Assembly: GCF_017308975.1 (NCBI RefSeq)
Contig: NZ_JADWPD010000048.1
Location: 25,896 to 77,711 of the forward strand
Reading direction: 5' to 3'
Origin: Amycolatopsis sp. MtRt-6
Lineage (GTDB): Bacteria > Actinomycetota > Actinomycetes > Mycobacteriales > Pseudonocardiaceae
DNA length: 51,816 bases
The notes under the pieces are model-generated. The model was not told where the DNA came from. It made no database searches and saw nothing but the letters and a program-made list of their open reading frames with translations. The translations under genes were made by a program, and so were the position numbers. Positions 16,137 to 24,710 of the stretch are shown here, piece after piece. How positions within the stretch are numbered: position 1 is the first letter of the stretch; each line of letters begins with the position of its first letter.

Positions 16137-17560
16137 CGTTCCCGTTCTGGGTCGCCGGGAAGCCGGTGACCGGCGGTGCGACCGCCGCTGTCCGGCACCC
16201 TTACGACGGTTCTCCGGCCGGGTCGCACTTCGTGCCTTCGCCGTCCGACGTCGAGGCCGCGGTGCAGGCCGCCGCCGACGTCGCGGACGAGTTCGCGACG
16301 CTGCCCGCGCACGTCCGCGCCGGGGCGTTGGACCACGTGTCCCGATCGCTGGGTGAGCGGTCCGAAGAGATCGCTTCGCTCATCACGGCCGAGTCGGGCA
16401 AGCCGCTGAAGTGGGCGCGCGGCGAGGTGGGGCGCGCGGTGTCGACGTTCCGCTGGGCGGCGGAGGAGGCCCGCCGGTTCTCGGGCGAGCTGCAGCGGCT
16501 CGACACGGACCCGGGCGGCACGGGCCGGCTGGCGCTGGTCCGGCGCGTGCCGCGCGGCCCGGTGCTGGGCATCACGCCGTTCAACTTCCCGCTGAACCTG
16601 GTGGCGCACAAGGTGGCCCCGGCGATCGCGGTGGGCGCGCCGATCGTGCTCAAGCCCGCGCCGGCGACGCCGCTGACGGCGTTGCTGCTCGGCGAAATCC
16701 TGGCTTCCGCCGGGCTGCCGGCGGGCTCGTGGTCGATCCTGCCGGTGGACAACGAGACGTCGTCCCGCCTGGTGGCGGACCCTCGGTTGCCGGTGGTGTC
16801 GTTCACCGGCTCGGTCCCCGTGGGCTGGACGATCCGCGACCGCGTGCCGCGCAAGCACGTGGCACTGGAGCTCGGCGGCAACGGCGCGGTGCTCGTCTGT
16901 CCCGATTGGACGGATCTGGACTTCGCGGCGCAGCGGATCGCGACGTTCGCGATGTACCAGGCGGGTCAGTCGTGCATTTCGGTGCAGCGGGTGTACGCGC
17001 ACACTTCGGTTTACGACGCCTTGGCAGAGAAGGTGCTTTCGCAGGTGCGCGCGTTGCGGACCGGCGACCCGCGCGCCGACGGCGTCGATGTCGGGCCGCT
17101 GATCAACGATGACACGGCCTCGCGGGTGTCGTCGTGGATTTCGTCGGCGGTGTCCGCGGGTGGCCGCCTGCTGACGGGTGGCTCGCGGTCGGGCGCGACG
17201 GTGGAGCCGACGGTGCTGGCGGACGTCCCGGAGGACGCGCCGGTCATGGCCGAGGAGGTGTTCGGGCCGGTGGTTTCCCTGGTCCGGGTGCGCTCGGTGG
17301 CCGAGGGTGTCGCGCGGATCAACGCGTCTCGCTTCGGGTTGCAGGCCGGGGTGTTCACGCGGGACCTGCCGACGGCGTTCGAGGTGTCGGCGGCGCTTCG
17401 CGTGGGTGGCGTGATCGTCGGCGACGTGCCGAGCTTCCGGGCGGACCAGATGCCCTACGGCGGGGTGAAGGATTCGGGCGTGGGGCGCGAAGGCCCGGCG
17501 TCGGCGATGGCGGACTTCACGGAGGAGCGGGTCACGGTTCTGACGGGATTGACGCTGTAA
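16133..17560 (+). CDS. gabD: Succinate-semialdehyde dehydrogenase-like aldehyde dehydrogenase (GabD)
   Basis: 475-residue NAD(P)-dependent aldehyde dehydrogenase, expected to oxidise the succinate semialdehyde made by GabT to succinate. The nucleophile is Cys281 in YQAGQSCISVQRV and the base is Glu246 in ALELGGNGAVLV. The GITPFNFPLNLVAHKVAPAIAVGAPIVLKPAPATP block is complete. It lies in the ALDH branch often called simply aldehyde dehydrogenase family, so the substrate comes from context (4-base overlap with gabT) rather than from a diagnostic residue. The 3' end overlaps the convergent metal-receptor gene by 29 bases. Confidence 0.85.
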   Translation: MTFPFWVAGKPVTGGATAAVRHPYDGSPAGSHFVPSPSDVEAAVQAAADVADEFATLPAHVRAGALDHVSRSLGERSEEIASLITAESGKPLKWARGEVGRAVSTFRWAAEEARRFSGELQRLDTDPGGTGRLALVRRVPRGPVLGITPFNFPLNLVAHKVAPAIAVGAPIVLKPAPATPLTALLLGEILASAGLPAGSWSILPVDNETSSRLVADPRLPVVSFTGSVPVGWTIRDRVPRKHVALELGGNGAVLVCPDWTDLDFAAQRIATFAMYQAGQSCISVQRVYAHTSVYDALAEKVLSQVRALRTGDPRADGVDVGPLINDDTASRVSSWISSAVSAGGRLLTGGSRSGATVEPTVLADVPEDAPVMAEEVFGPVVSLVRVRSVAEGVARINASRFGLQAGVFTRDLPTAFEVSAALRVGGVIVGDVPSFRADQMPYGGVKDSGVGREGPASAMADFTEERVTVLTGLTL

Positions 17561-18308
17561 GGGCCTCGTGCGCCTCGACGAGTGACGGTCCGTACCAGGT
17601 GAGGTGGCGGCCCGAGACCAGGACGTACCGCGCGTCCGGGAAGTGGTCCGGGCCGTCGTCCGCCGTGAACAGGTACGGCTCGTCCGGCAGCACCAGCAGG
17701 TCCGCGTCCGCGCTCAGGTGCGCCCGCAGCTCCTCCACGTCCGGCCGCGGGTAGCGCTCCTCCGCCGTCGCATACACGTTCGCCACGCCGACGCGGCGCA
17801 GGACGTCGCCGGCGAACGTGTCGCGGCCCAGGACCACCCACGGCTTGCGCCACACCGGGACCACCGCGTGGAAGCGCACCGGCCGGACGTCGCGCCACGC
17901 TTCCTCGGCCGCCACCAGCCAGTCCGGCTCGTCCAGCTCGTACGCCTGGGTCAGGATGCGCCGCAGCGAGCCCAGCGCGGCCGGCACGGACGTCGCCGCG
18001 GCCATCACCCACACCGGGATCCCGTTGGCGCGCAGGCGTTCCACGTCCTCCTGGCGGTTCTCCTCCGCGTTGGCCAGCACCAGGTCCGGTGCCAGGTCGA
18101 GGACCCGGTCCAGCTTCGGGTACTTCGACCCGCCCACCCGCGGAACGTCCAAATCGGACGGATGCGTGCAGTAGTCCGTCGCGCCGGCCAGCCGTCCCGG
18201 CGCGCTCACCTCGACCGCTTCGGTCAGCGACGGCACGAGCGACACCACCCGCGCCGCCGGTCCGGACAGCGGCACCGGTTCCCCGAGATCGTCGACCAGG
18301 TACGTCAT
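17532..18308 (-). CDS. Helical-backbone metal receptor-like protein (BtuF/FhuD fold)
   Basis: 258 residues resembling periplasmic-binding proteins for cobalamin or ferric siderophores: RVVSLVPSLTEAV at the N-terminus, DLAPDLVLANAEENRQEDVERLRANGIPVWV in the first lobe and a long linking helix (LGSLRRILTQAYELDEPDWLVAAEEAWRDV). Striking for this fold, there is no signal peptide or lipobox, so it would stay in the cytosol. Such signal-less versions are common in actinobacteria and their role is unclear. ATG 18308 overlaps the RNB ribonuclease stop by 4 bases (ATGA). No ABC transporter gene is adjacent. Confidence 0.78.
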   Translation of the reverse strand: MTYLVDDLGEPVPLSGPAARVVSLVPSLTEAVEVSAPGRLAGATDYCTHPSDLDVPRVGGSKYPKLDRVLDLAPDLVLANAEENRQEDVERLRANGIPVWVMAAATSVPAALGSLRRILTQAYELDEPDWLVAAEEAWRDVRPVRFHAVVPVWRKPWVVLGRDTFAGDVLRRVGVANVYATAEERYPRPDVEELRAHLSADADLLVLPDEPYLFTADDGPDHFPDARYVLVSGRHLTWYGPSLVEAHEALTASIPSEP

Positions 18309-19723
18309 GCGCGTTCGAACGACACCTTCCGCTTCTCGACGTCGACCGCGGTCAGCCGGACCGCGATCCGCTCCCCCGCCGTCAGCCGTTCCCCCGCGCA
18401 CTTCGCCATCACCGTCGGGTCCTCGACGACGATCTCGGCCTTGTTCTCGTCCGCGCGCAGCACCACCGCGCTGAACTCGCCGCCGACGTGCTCGGCCAGC
18501 ACCCACGCCTCGACCTGATCGATGCACGCGCGCTCGACCTTCGCGGCGAGGGTGTCCGACGCGCTCATCCGCTCCGGGACGTCGGCCAGCGCCGCGCGCA
18601 CCCACTCCGGCACCTCGCGGCCGGCCGAGACGGCGAGGCAGATCTCCGTCGCGAACCGGTCGACCAGCCGCCGGATCGGCGCCGTGACGTGCGCGTACGA
18701 GCCGCCGATGCCCGCGTGCGTCGTCAGCGCGGGCAGCTCGCCGTCGAACGCCGTGTAGCCCGCGCCGCGCAGCAGCCGTGTGGTGTCCGCGTAGAGCGCC
18801 ATCGACGCCGGCTGCCCCGGGTCCAGTTTGGACAGGAACTCCGAGACGGTCGTTTCGGGCGCCCACGCGATACCGAGCGCTTCGGCCGAGCGGCGCAGCC
18901 AGTCGACGGCCTCGGGCTCCGGGTCGGGCAGCGTGCGCAGGACGCCGATCCGCGCGTCGAGCATGATCCGCGCCGCGGCCATCCCGGTGAGCAGCGAGAT
19001 CTCGGCGTTCCAGGCGTCGACGGCGGTGCGCGGGCGGCGGGCGAGCACCCAGCCGCCGTCCGGGTCGCCGGTGATCTCCTGCTCCGGCAGTTGCAGCTCG
19101 ACGGCGCCGCGCCGGACGGCCAGCTCGCGCCGGCGCCGGCCCACCTCGGGCAGCGCGGCCACCGACGGGTGCGGGTTCCCGGCGTCGAGTGCGGCCTGCA
19201 CCGTCTCGTAGTCGAACTGCTCGGTGGACCGGACCAGCGCGCGGCGCACCCGGGTGGACGTCGGCTCGCCGGCTTCGTCGGTCTCGATGGTCCAGAGCAC
19301 CGCGGGCCGGACCTCGCCCGGCAGCAGGCTCGCGGCGCCTTCGGACAGCACCGGCGGGTGCAGCGGGACGTTGCCGTCGGGCAGGTAGAGCGTCTGCCCG
19401 CGCAGCCGCGACTCGCGGTCGAGCGCGCCGCCGGGCGGGACGAACGCGGCGAGGTCGGCGATGGCGTAGTGGACGCGGAAGCCGTGCGCGGTCCGCTCGA
19501 CGACCATCGCCTGGTCGAGGTCCTTGGCGCCGGGCGGGTCGATGGTGACCAGCGGCAGGTCGGTCGCGTCCTCCCGGGGACCGGCGCTGGCCAGCGGGTC
19601 GAGGACGGCCGCCTCCGCCTCGGCCAGCACCTCGGGCCCGAACGACTCCGGCAGCGAAAACTCGGCACGCAGGGGGCCGAAGTCCCCGCCCGCCGAGTGT
19701 GTCCTGATCACGAGGGGAGGCAC
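18305..19723 (-). CDS. RNB-domain (RNase II/R-like) ribonuclease
   Basis: 472 residues, shorter than RNase R because the cold-shock and S1 domains are minimal or absent. The catalytic acidic cluster is in LVTIDPPGAKDLDQAMVVER (about 58-78), where the DxxxxxDxD metal ligands are intact. YAIADLAAFVPPGGALDRESRLRGQTLYLPDGNVPLHP follows the family closely, and THAGIGGSYAHVTAPIRRLVDRF is the conserved RNB end. Expected to degrade RNA from the 3' end. Starts at GTG 19723 after a weak GGGTTGGGG; GTG 19711 is an alternative. First gene of a two-gene operon with the metal-receptor-like protein. Confidence 0.88.
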   Translation of the reverse strand: MPPLVIRTHSAGGDFGPLRAEFSLPESFGPEVLAEAEAAVLDPLASAGPREDATDLPLVTIDPPGAKDLDQAMVVERTAHGFRVHYAIADLAAFVPPGGALDRESRLRGQTLYLPDGNVPLHPPVLSEGAASLLPGEVRPAVLWTIETDEAGEPTSTRVRRALVRSTEQFDYETVQAALDAGNPHPSVAALPEVGRRRRELAVRRGAVELQLPEQEITGDPDGGWVLARRPRTAVDAWNAEISLLTGMAAARIMLDARIGVLRTLPDPEPEAVDWLRRSAEALGIAWAPETTVSEFLSKLDPGQPASMALYADTTRLLRGAGYTAFDGELPALTTHAGIGGSYAHVTAPIRRLVDRFATEICLAVSAGREVPEWVRAALADVPERMSASDTLAAKVERACIDQVEAWVLAEHVGGEFSAVVLRADENKAEIVVEDPTVMAKCAGERLTAGERIAVRLTAVDVEKRKVSFERA

Positions 19724-19840
19724 CCCCCAACCCTAACCCGGTTCCGGCCCGGAGATCGCCTGATCGGGCGCGGGCCGGTCGGGTGTACGTTGCCGGGGCA
19801 TAATGAAAACCGTCACCATTGCCAGAAGGGGACTCCGACC

Positions 19841-20785
19841 GTGAAGATCGCGTTCGTCGGCAAGGGCGGCAGCGGCAAGACCACGCTGTCGTCGCTGTTC
19901 GTGGCGTACCTCGCCGACGCCGGCCTGCCGGTGCTCGCCATCGACGCCGACATCAACCAGCACCTCGCGGTGGCGCTCGGCGCGACCGAGGAGGAAGCGC
20001 TCGCCTGGCCGACGCTGGGCGACAACATGGCGCTGATCAAGGACTACCTGCGCGGCGACAACCCGCGGATCCCGGACGCGGCGTCGATGATCAAGACGAC
20101 CCCGCCCGGCCGCGGGTCGCGGCTGGTCCGGCCGTTCGAGGACAACCCGGTCTTCGCGGCGTGCTTCCGGCAGCTGGGCGGCGTGCGGCTCGGCGTCACC
20201 GGGCAGTTCGACGAGGACGACCTCGGCGTCAAGTGCTACCACTCGAAGGTGGGGGCCGCGGAGCTGCTGCTCAACCACATGGTCGACGTCGACGGCGAAT
20301 ACGTCGTGATGGACATGACGGCGGGGGCGGACGCGTTCGCTTCGGGGCTGTTCACGCGGTTCGACGTGACGTTCCTGGTGTGCGAGCCGACGGTCCGCAG
20401 TGTGGGCGTGTACCGCCAGTACGCGGACTACGCACGCGACTTCGGCGTCCGGCTCGTGGTGGTGGGCAACAAGGTGACGGACGCCGAGGACGTCGAGTTC
20501 CTGCAGGAGCAGGTGGGCAGCGCGCTGCTGGGCTGGCTGTCGGCGTCGGGGCACGTCCGGGCGGCCGAGCGCGGCACGGCCCGCCCGATCGGCGAGCTCG
20601 AGCCGGCCAACCTTTCGACGCTGGCTTCGATGCGGTCGGCGGTCGACGCGGAACAGCGCGATTGGGCGCGCTACCAGCGCCAGGCGGTCGAGTTCCACCT
20701 GCGCAACGCAGCGGCCTGGGCCGGCGCCGACCTCGCCACGCAGGTCGACCCGGAGTTCGTGCTCAGCCCGCGGTTGACGGTCTAG
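19841..20785 (+). CDS. CooC/MinD-like P-loop ATPase
   Basis: 314 residues of the SIMIBI class. The deviant Walker A KGGSGKTT is at residues 8-15 (start VKIAFVGKGGSGKTTLSSLFVAYL). AIDADINQHLAVALG is the switch-like segment and YVVMDMTAGADAFASGLFTRFDVTFLVCEPT is Walker B. The best known relatives (CooC) load nickel into CO dehydrogenase, but no such enzyme is nearby and the CooC metal cysteines are not evident, so the target is unknown. GTG 19841 follows AGAAGGGGA by eight bases; TAATGA about 40 bases upstream could be a -10. Diverges from the RNB gene and overlaps the convergent SPOR-like gene by 4 bases. Confidence 0.82.
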   Translation: MKIAFVGKGGSGKTTLSSLFVAYLADAGLPVLAIDADINQHLAVALGATEEEALAWPTLGDNMALIKDYLRGDNPRIPDAASMIKTTPPGRGSRLVRPFEDNPVFAACFRQLGGVRLGVTGQFDEDDLGVKCYHSKVGAAELLLNHMVDVDGEYVVMDMTAGADAFASGLFTRFDVTFLVCEPTVRSVGVYRQYADYARDFGVRLVVVGNKVTDAEDVEFLQEQVGSALLGWLSASGHVRAAERGTARPIGELEPANLSTLASMRSAVDAEQRDWARYQRQAVEFHLRNAAAWAGADLATQVDPEFVLSPRLTV

Positions 20786-20967
20786 TCGTCGTCTTCGGCA
20801 TCGGCCCGCCGGGTGCGCTCCCGGGCGATGTCGAGGGCGCGCCGGGCGGTGGCCTCGTCGGGGTACGGGCCGAGCAGGTCGATCCCGCGGCTGCGTTCGA
20901 GGTGCTCGACCTGGTGGGTGCGGGTGTTGTAGTACCACCCCTGGTCCGGGTTCGGGTCTTTGGCCAT
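20782..20967 (-). CDS. Small SPOR-like domain protein
   Basis: 61 residues: GWYYNTRTHQVEHLERSRGIDLLGPYPDEATARRALDIARERTRR. It is like the short actinobacterial proteins annotated as SPOR-domain, with the LGPYPDEATARRAL end of the fold. No signal peptide or membrane segment, so binding to denuded peptidoglycan as in classical SPOR proteins is doubtful. Function unknown. Overlaps the end of the ATPase gene convergently by 4 bases and lies 18 bases downstream of the Pro-rich protein gene on the same strand, so it may be the last gene of the secretion-like operon. Confidence 0.65.
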   Translation of the reverse strand: MAKDPNPDQGWYYNTRTHQVEHLERSRGIDLLGPYPDEATARRALDIARERTRRADAEDDD

Positions 20968-20985
20968 GGTCTCAGGTTTCCACTC

Positions 20986-23610
20986 TCAGCGCTTGTACCG
21001 GTAGGGGATCTCGGTCGGTTGCCCGGTGGGCCCGAAGTCCTGCGGTGCTTCGGGTTCGGTGTTTTCGGTGAACTCGTCGAACCAGCCGCGCGGAGTGCCG
21101 CGGGGCGGGGTTTCGGGCTCTTGCCTCGTGGGTTGCGGAAGGGGCGTGTCACGGCCGGGAAAGACGGGCCGCGCGTTCGGGGTAGGCGGCGGGACGGGCG
21201 GCATGGTCCCGGGCCCGGGGAAGACGGGGCGCGCCGGAGCGGCGTGGCGGGCGGGGAAGGGTTGCGGGGTCGATTCCGGGCCGGGGAAGACCGGCTTGGA
21301 ACGCTGCGGCTGGGGGTTGGTGGTTTGGCCGGTTGCCGAGGCCGGGCCGGATGTCGCCGGGGAGCCCGGCTGAGGCCCGGTTCCGTGGCTGGGGCCCTGC
21401 GGAGTGCCGGGCGGCGGGGTGGCGGGCCCCCAGGGCGGCCTGGGCAGGTGGGAGCCGACCACCGGAGGTTGCGCAGGCGGCGAGGCACCACCCGAGGCAG
21501 CCAAGGCTTCTGAAGGCTCCTCAGGCGCTGATTGCGATCCGACGGGCGGCTGAGCGCCGGCCGAAGCGGCTACGGGCTGCGAACCGGCACCGGGCGCTGC
21601 CTGCGGTTCGGCCGCCGCTGCCGGTGGCGGGGAGGACACGTCGGCTGCGGCAGCTGCGGGCTGCGACCCAGCGCCGCGCGGTTCGGCACCTGGCTGAAGC
21701 CCGGCCGAGGCACCTGCAGGCTGCGAACCGGCACCGGTCTCCGCCTGCGGTTCGGCGGCCGGCCGCACGTCGGCCGCCGGCCGCGCCTCGGCCGCCGCTG
21801 CCGGCGGCTGCGGCTGCGGCTGCGGCTGCGGCTGCGGCTGCGGCTGCGGCTGCGGCTGCGGCTGCGGATCGACAGCTGCCACTTCCTGCGGCGCGGTGGG
21901 CGGCCCGGCAGGCGAATCCGGCACCACCGGAAGAGCCGGCTTCTGCTCCGGCGAAGCCGGCACAGCCGTTTCCGCCCCGGCCGCTTCGCGCTCACCAGAA
22001 GGCGGCACGGCCTCCTCAGCCCGGGGCTCCTCCGACGGCACCGTTTCGGCCACCGCGGTTTCACCCGTCTCCGGACGAGCGGCATCCCGCGGTTCCGGCC
22101 CACCGGATGCCGGCACGGCCGCTTCCTCCGTTGGCAGTGCAGCAACGTCCGGACGATCGGGAGCCCGCTCCGCCGATTCGGCCGACGCCGCCGCTGGCCG
22201 GCTCGTGTCCCGCACCGGCTCGGCCGCAGGGGACGCGGCAGCCTCTGGCCGGTCCACCGCGCTCGGCGGCGAATCAACCGAATCCGATGCCGCTGTCGCC
22301 GGCTCAGCCGGAGCCGATGCCGGAGCCGATGCCGCTGTCGCCGGCTCAGCCGGAGCCGATGCCGCTGTCGCCGGCTCAGCCGGAGCCGATGCGGGAGCCG
22401 ATGCCGGGGCCGCCGGCTCGGCCGCTTCCCGCGGCGCCGATCCGGCCGCAGGCGAGGTGGCAGCCTCCGATCGATCCGCCGAACCGACCGCAGCCGACGT
22501 AGCAATCTCCGGCTGATCCGCTTCCCGCGGCGCCGATTCGGCCGGAACCGCCCCAGCGGCCTCCGGCTCAGCCACACTCCGCGACGCCGGACCCACCTCG
22601 GCGACCTCCGGCCGATCCGCCTCCCGCGACACCGGCGCACCCGGCTCCGACGTCTCCAGGCGATCCGCGACCTGCTCCGATGGCGTTGCCGGCGCCGGTG
22701 TCTGCAGCCGATCCGCGAACTCACCCACCTCCGGACGAGACACCGAGGCCCGCGCCGAACCAACTGCCGGCATTCCTTCGGACCCGGGCGGTGCCGCCGG
22801 AGAAACCTCGACCGGCACCTCCGGAGCCGCATGGCGGGGGGCCTTCACCGGGCCTGGCAGGTCCGACTCGGCCGTCACCGACCACTCCGGCTCCACCGGC
22901 GCCGCAGACGACGCAGACGTCACCGGTGCAGGCGGCGGGTCCCTACGCGCCTCCGGAGCAGGAGCCGCCGGAGCACCCGGACGGGCCCACACCGGCTGCT
23001 CCGGCGTTCCAGGGACCGGCTGCGCCGCCGGTGGCGGTTGTGGCACCGTTCGCCACACCGGGGCCGGGCCGATGTTCATGGGCGCCGGAGCCGCCGCGGG
23101 GCCGGCTGGTGAAGCCGCCGTCGGCGGGGCTGGGCGGGCGGCCGGCTTCGGGATCGGGTCCAGGCACGACACCAGCACCGATGTGTGCTCCGGGTCCGTC
23201 ACCTTCCGGCCGCTTCGCTCGCGGTAGACCATCTCGCCGTCCGCGTCCATCTCCACCAGGTAGCCCGCCTCCGCGAGCTGCTCCTCGTCGAGGTCCGCCA
23301 GCTTCTCGTACCGGGAGGGGACCACGCGATAGATCGGCCACGCCAGTCCCGCGTGCTCCGCGTGGAACTGGGCCAGCAGCGCCGCCATCTGGTGCTGCCA
23401 CGGCAGCGACATCCCCTCGGCCAGCGACCGCGGCAGCACCACGTACCCCGCGTCCACCCCCGGGTACCCCTGGCCGAGCTGGTCGGCCAACGGGGTGCTG
23501 GACACCGGACGCGCGCTCTGCCGGGGCGGCTGAGGCGCGCCGAACAGCGCCGCCGGGTCACGGGGCTCGCCCGCTCCGGACTTGCCCCTCCTGCCGAATT
23601 TGCGTCCCAC
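20986..23610 (-). CDS. Large Pro/Ala/Glu-rich protein of the T4SS-like operon
   Basis: 874 residues. Only the first ~150 look folded: LADQLGQGYPGVDAGYVVLPRSLAEGMSLPWQHQMAALLAQFHAEHAGLAWPIYRVVPSRYEKLADLDEEQLAEAGYLVEMDADGEMVYRERSGRKV. The rest is disordered, with a perfect Gln-Pro run, three 10-residue repeats (ATAASAPAEP type) and, near the end, three copies of a [RK]PVFPG motif. Starts at GTG 23610 after AGAGGA. No membrane segment. It follows the NlpC/P60 gene by 96 bases in the same direction as the VirB-like genes. A scaffold, spacer or wall-spanning role is possible; I do not recognise a function. Confidence 0.7.
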   Translation of the reverse strand: MGRKFGRRGKSGAGEPRDPAALFGAPQPPRQSARPVSSTPLADQLGQGYPGVDAGYVVLPRSLAEGMSLPWQHQMAALLAQFHAEHAGLAWPIYRVVPSRYEKLADLDEEQLAEAGYLVEMDADGEMVYRERSGRKVTDPEHTSVLVSCLDPIPKPAARPAPPTAASPAGPAAAPAPMNIGPAPVWRTVPQPPPAAQPVPGTPEQPVWARPGAPAAPAPEARRDPPPAPVTSASSAAPVEPEWSVTAESDLPGPVKAPRHAAPEVPVEVSPAAPPGSEGMPAVGSARASVSRPEVGEFADRLQTPAPATPSEQVADRLETSEPGAPVSREADRPEVAEVGPASRSVAEPEAAGAVPAESAPREADQPEIATSAAVGSADRSEAATSPAAGSAPREAAEPAAPASAPASAPAEPATAASAPAEPATAASAPASAPAEPATAASDSVDSPPSAVDRPEAAASPAAEPVRDTSRPAAASAESAERAPDRPDVAALPTEEAAVPASGGPEPRDAARPETGETAVAETVPSEEPRAEEAVPPSGEREAAGAETAVPASPEQKPALPVVPDSPAGPPTAPQEVAAVDPQPQPQPQPQPQPQPQPQPQPPAAAAEARPAADVRPAAEPQAETGAGSQPAGASAGLQPGAEPRGAGSQPAAAAADVSSPPPAAAAEPQAAPGAGSQPVAASAGAQPPVGSQSAPEEPSEALAASGGASPPAQPPVVGSHLPRPPWGPATPPPGTPQGPSHGTGPQPGSPATSGPASATGQTTNPQPQRSKPVFPGPESTPQPFPARHAAPARPVFPGPGTMPPVPPPTPNARPVFPGRDTPLPQPTRQEPETPPRGTPRGWFDEFTENTEPEAPQDFGPTGQPTEIPYRYKR
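21806..21865. repeat. Hexanucleotide microsatellite (GGCTGC)10 coding Gln-Pro
   Basis: Ten perfect copies of GGCTGC, read on the minus strand as CAG CCG, giving a Gln-Pro run in the disordered part of the Pro-rich protein. A unit of six keeps the frame, so slippage would change length without breaking the gene. Confidence 0.95.
22289..22390. repeat. 30-bp in-frame coding repeat in the Pro-rich gene
   Basis: Three identical 30-base units starting GCCGCTGTCGCCGGCTCAGC (22289-22318, 22331-22360, 22361-22390), with a 12-base partial unit between the first two. Each encodes ten residues of an Ala/Pro/Glu/Ser-rich segment. Confidence 0.9.
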
Positions 23611-23706
23611 GTGCTCATCCTCTGCCAGTACGCGGCCGCCTGCCCGTGGAAGCGCCGCGACGTCGGGTGAATCGGTGCGATTCTGTCCAGGCCCTCGCGA
23701 CCCATG

Positions 23707-24708
23707 CTAAACGCCGGGGCGGACCGCCTGCGGCACGACTTCGGCCTCGTCGAACGAGAAGTCCCGGGTGTGCACCGGGACGCCCGTCTGCTGCGCTTCG
23801 ACGATCTTGTTGTCGCCGAGGTACATCATCACGTGGTGGATCGTCCTCGGGTCCGAGGGATCCGTGGCGAGGAACAGCAGGTCACCGGGCTGCGCGTCGC
23901 GCACCGGCAGGTACGCGCCGGCGCGGTACTGGTCGCGCGAGACTCGCGGCAGGATGATGCCCGCCGACTCGTACGCCCGGAGCATCAGCCCCGAACAGTC
24001 GTACGAATTCGGTCCCGTGGCGCCCCACACATACGGCTTCCCCTGCTCGCCGAGCGCGAAACTGATCGCCTGGCCGGCGGCCTGGCTGGGCGGCAGCAGC
24101 GCCCCCAGCCCGGTGCCGCAGGAGACGACGTCGACGACCTGGCCGACCGTCTCCACCAGCGTCGCCGCCATCGGCTCCCACTTGTGGTAGCGGTCCGGGA
24201 AGCCGGAGCGCTCCACGGCCTGGGCCGCGTCGCCCGGCCGCTTGTTCTCCCAGTCCGGCACCGCGAGCAGCACGTCGTAGAACTTGTTGACCGCGTACGG
24301 CGGGTTGGTGACCTCGGCCACCGAACCCCAGCCCATCGACGGCCGCATCTGGAAGATGCCCTGGGAGTCGCGGTCGCCGTAGGTCAGGTTGCGCAGCCCG
24401 GACTCCGTCATCCCGGCCTGGATCGCGACCTGCCACGCGCGCGGCGCCAGTGACCGCTGCTTGCCGATCGAGATGATCAGCGCGACGATGCCGCGCTGCT
24501 CGTCGTCGAGCTTGGACGCGTCGACCGTGCCGCGGTCGCCCTGGCCGGGCTGGGTCGGCCCGACCGAGGCGTCGCAGCTCATCAGGTTGACGCCCCGGGC
24601 CTGCGCCTGCTGGCTGTCGATGACGACCTTCGCGGCGACCGCGGTCACGACCAGCGCGCCGATCGCGAGGAACACGACCAGCCCCAGCCAGAGCCCCAGG
24701 CGCCGCAC
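23707..24708 (-). CDS. NlpC/P60 cell-wall hydrolase with lysozyme-like domain (VirB1-like role)
   Basis: 333 residues. One N-terminal membrane helix (LGLWLGLVVFLAIGALVVTAVAA, 4-27) anchors it. A lytic-transglycosylase-like region follows (VAIQAGMTESGLRNLTYGDRDSQGIFQMRPSMGWG, with Glu in MTES), then a C-terminal NlpC/P60 peptidase from about 205 with Cys in NSYDCSGLMLRAY and His in TIHHVMMYLG. Such two-domain hydrolases open peptidoglycan for Gram-positive conjugation machines. GTG 24708 begins 2 bases after the previous stop, so it is tightly coupled to the VirB8-like gene. Length and active-site residues are normal. Confidence 0.87.
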   Translation of the reverse strand: MRRLGLWLGLVVFLAIGALVVTAVAAKVVIDSQQAQARGVNLMSCDASVGPTQPGQGDRGTVDASKLDDEQRGIVALIISIGKQRSLAPRAWQVAIQAGMTESGLRNLTYGDRDSQGIFQMRPSMGWGSVAEVTNPPYAVNKFYDVLLAVPDWENKRPGDAAQAVERSGFPDRYHKWEPMAATLVETVGQVVDVVSCGTGLGALLPPSQAAGQAISFALGEQGKPYVWGATGPNSYDCSGLMLRAYESAGIILPRVSRDQYRAGAYLPVRDAQPGDLLFLATDPSDPRTIHHVMMYLGDNKIVEAQQTGVPVHTRDFSFDEAEVVPQAVRPGV

Positions 24709-24710
24709 GG

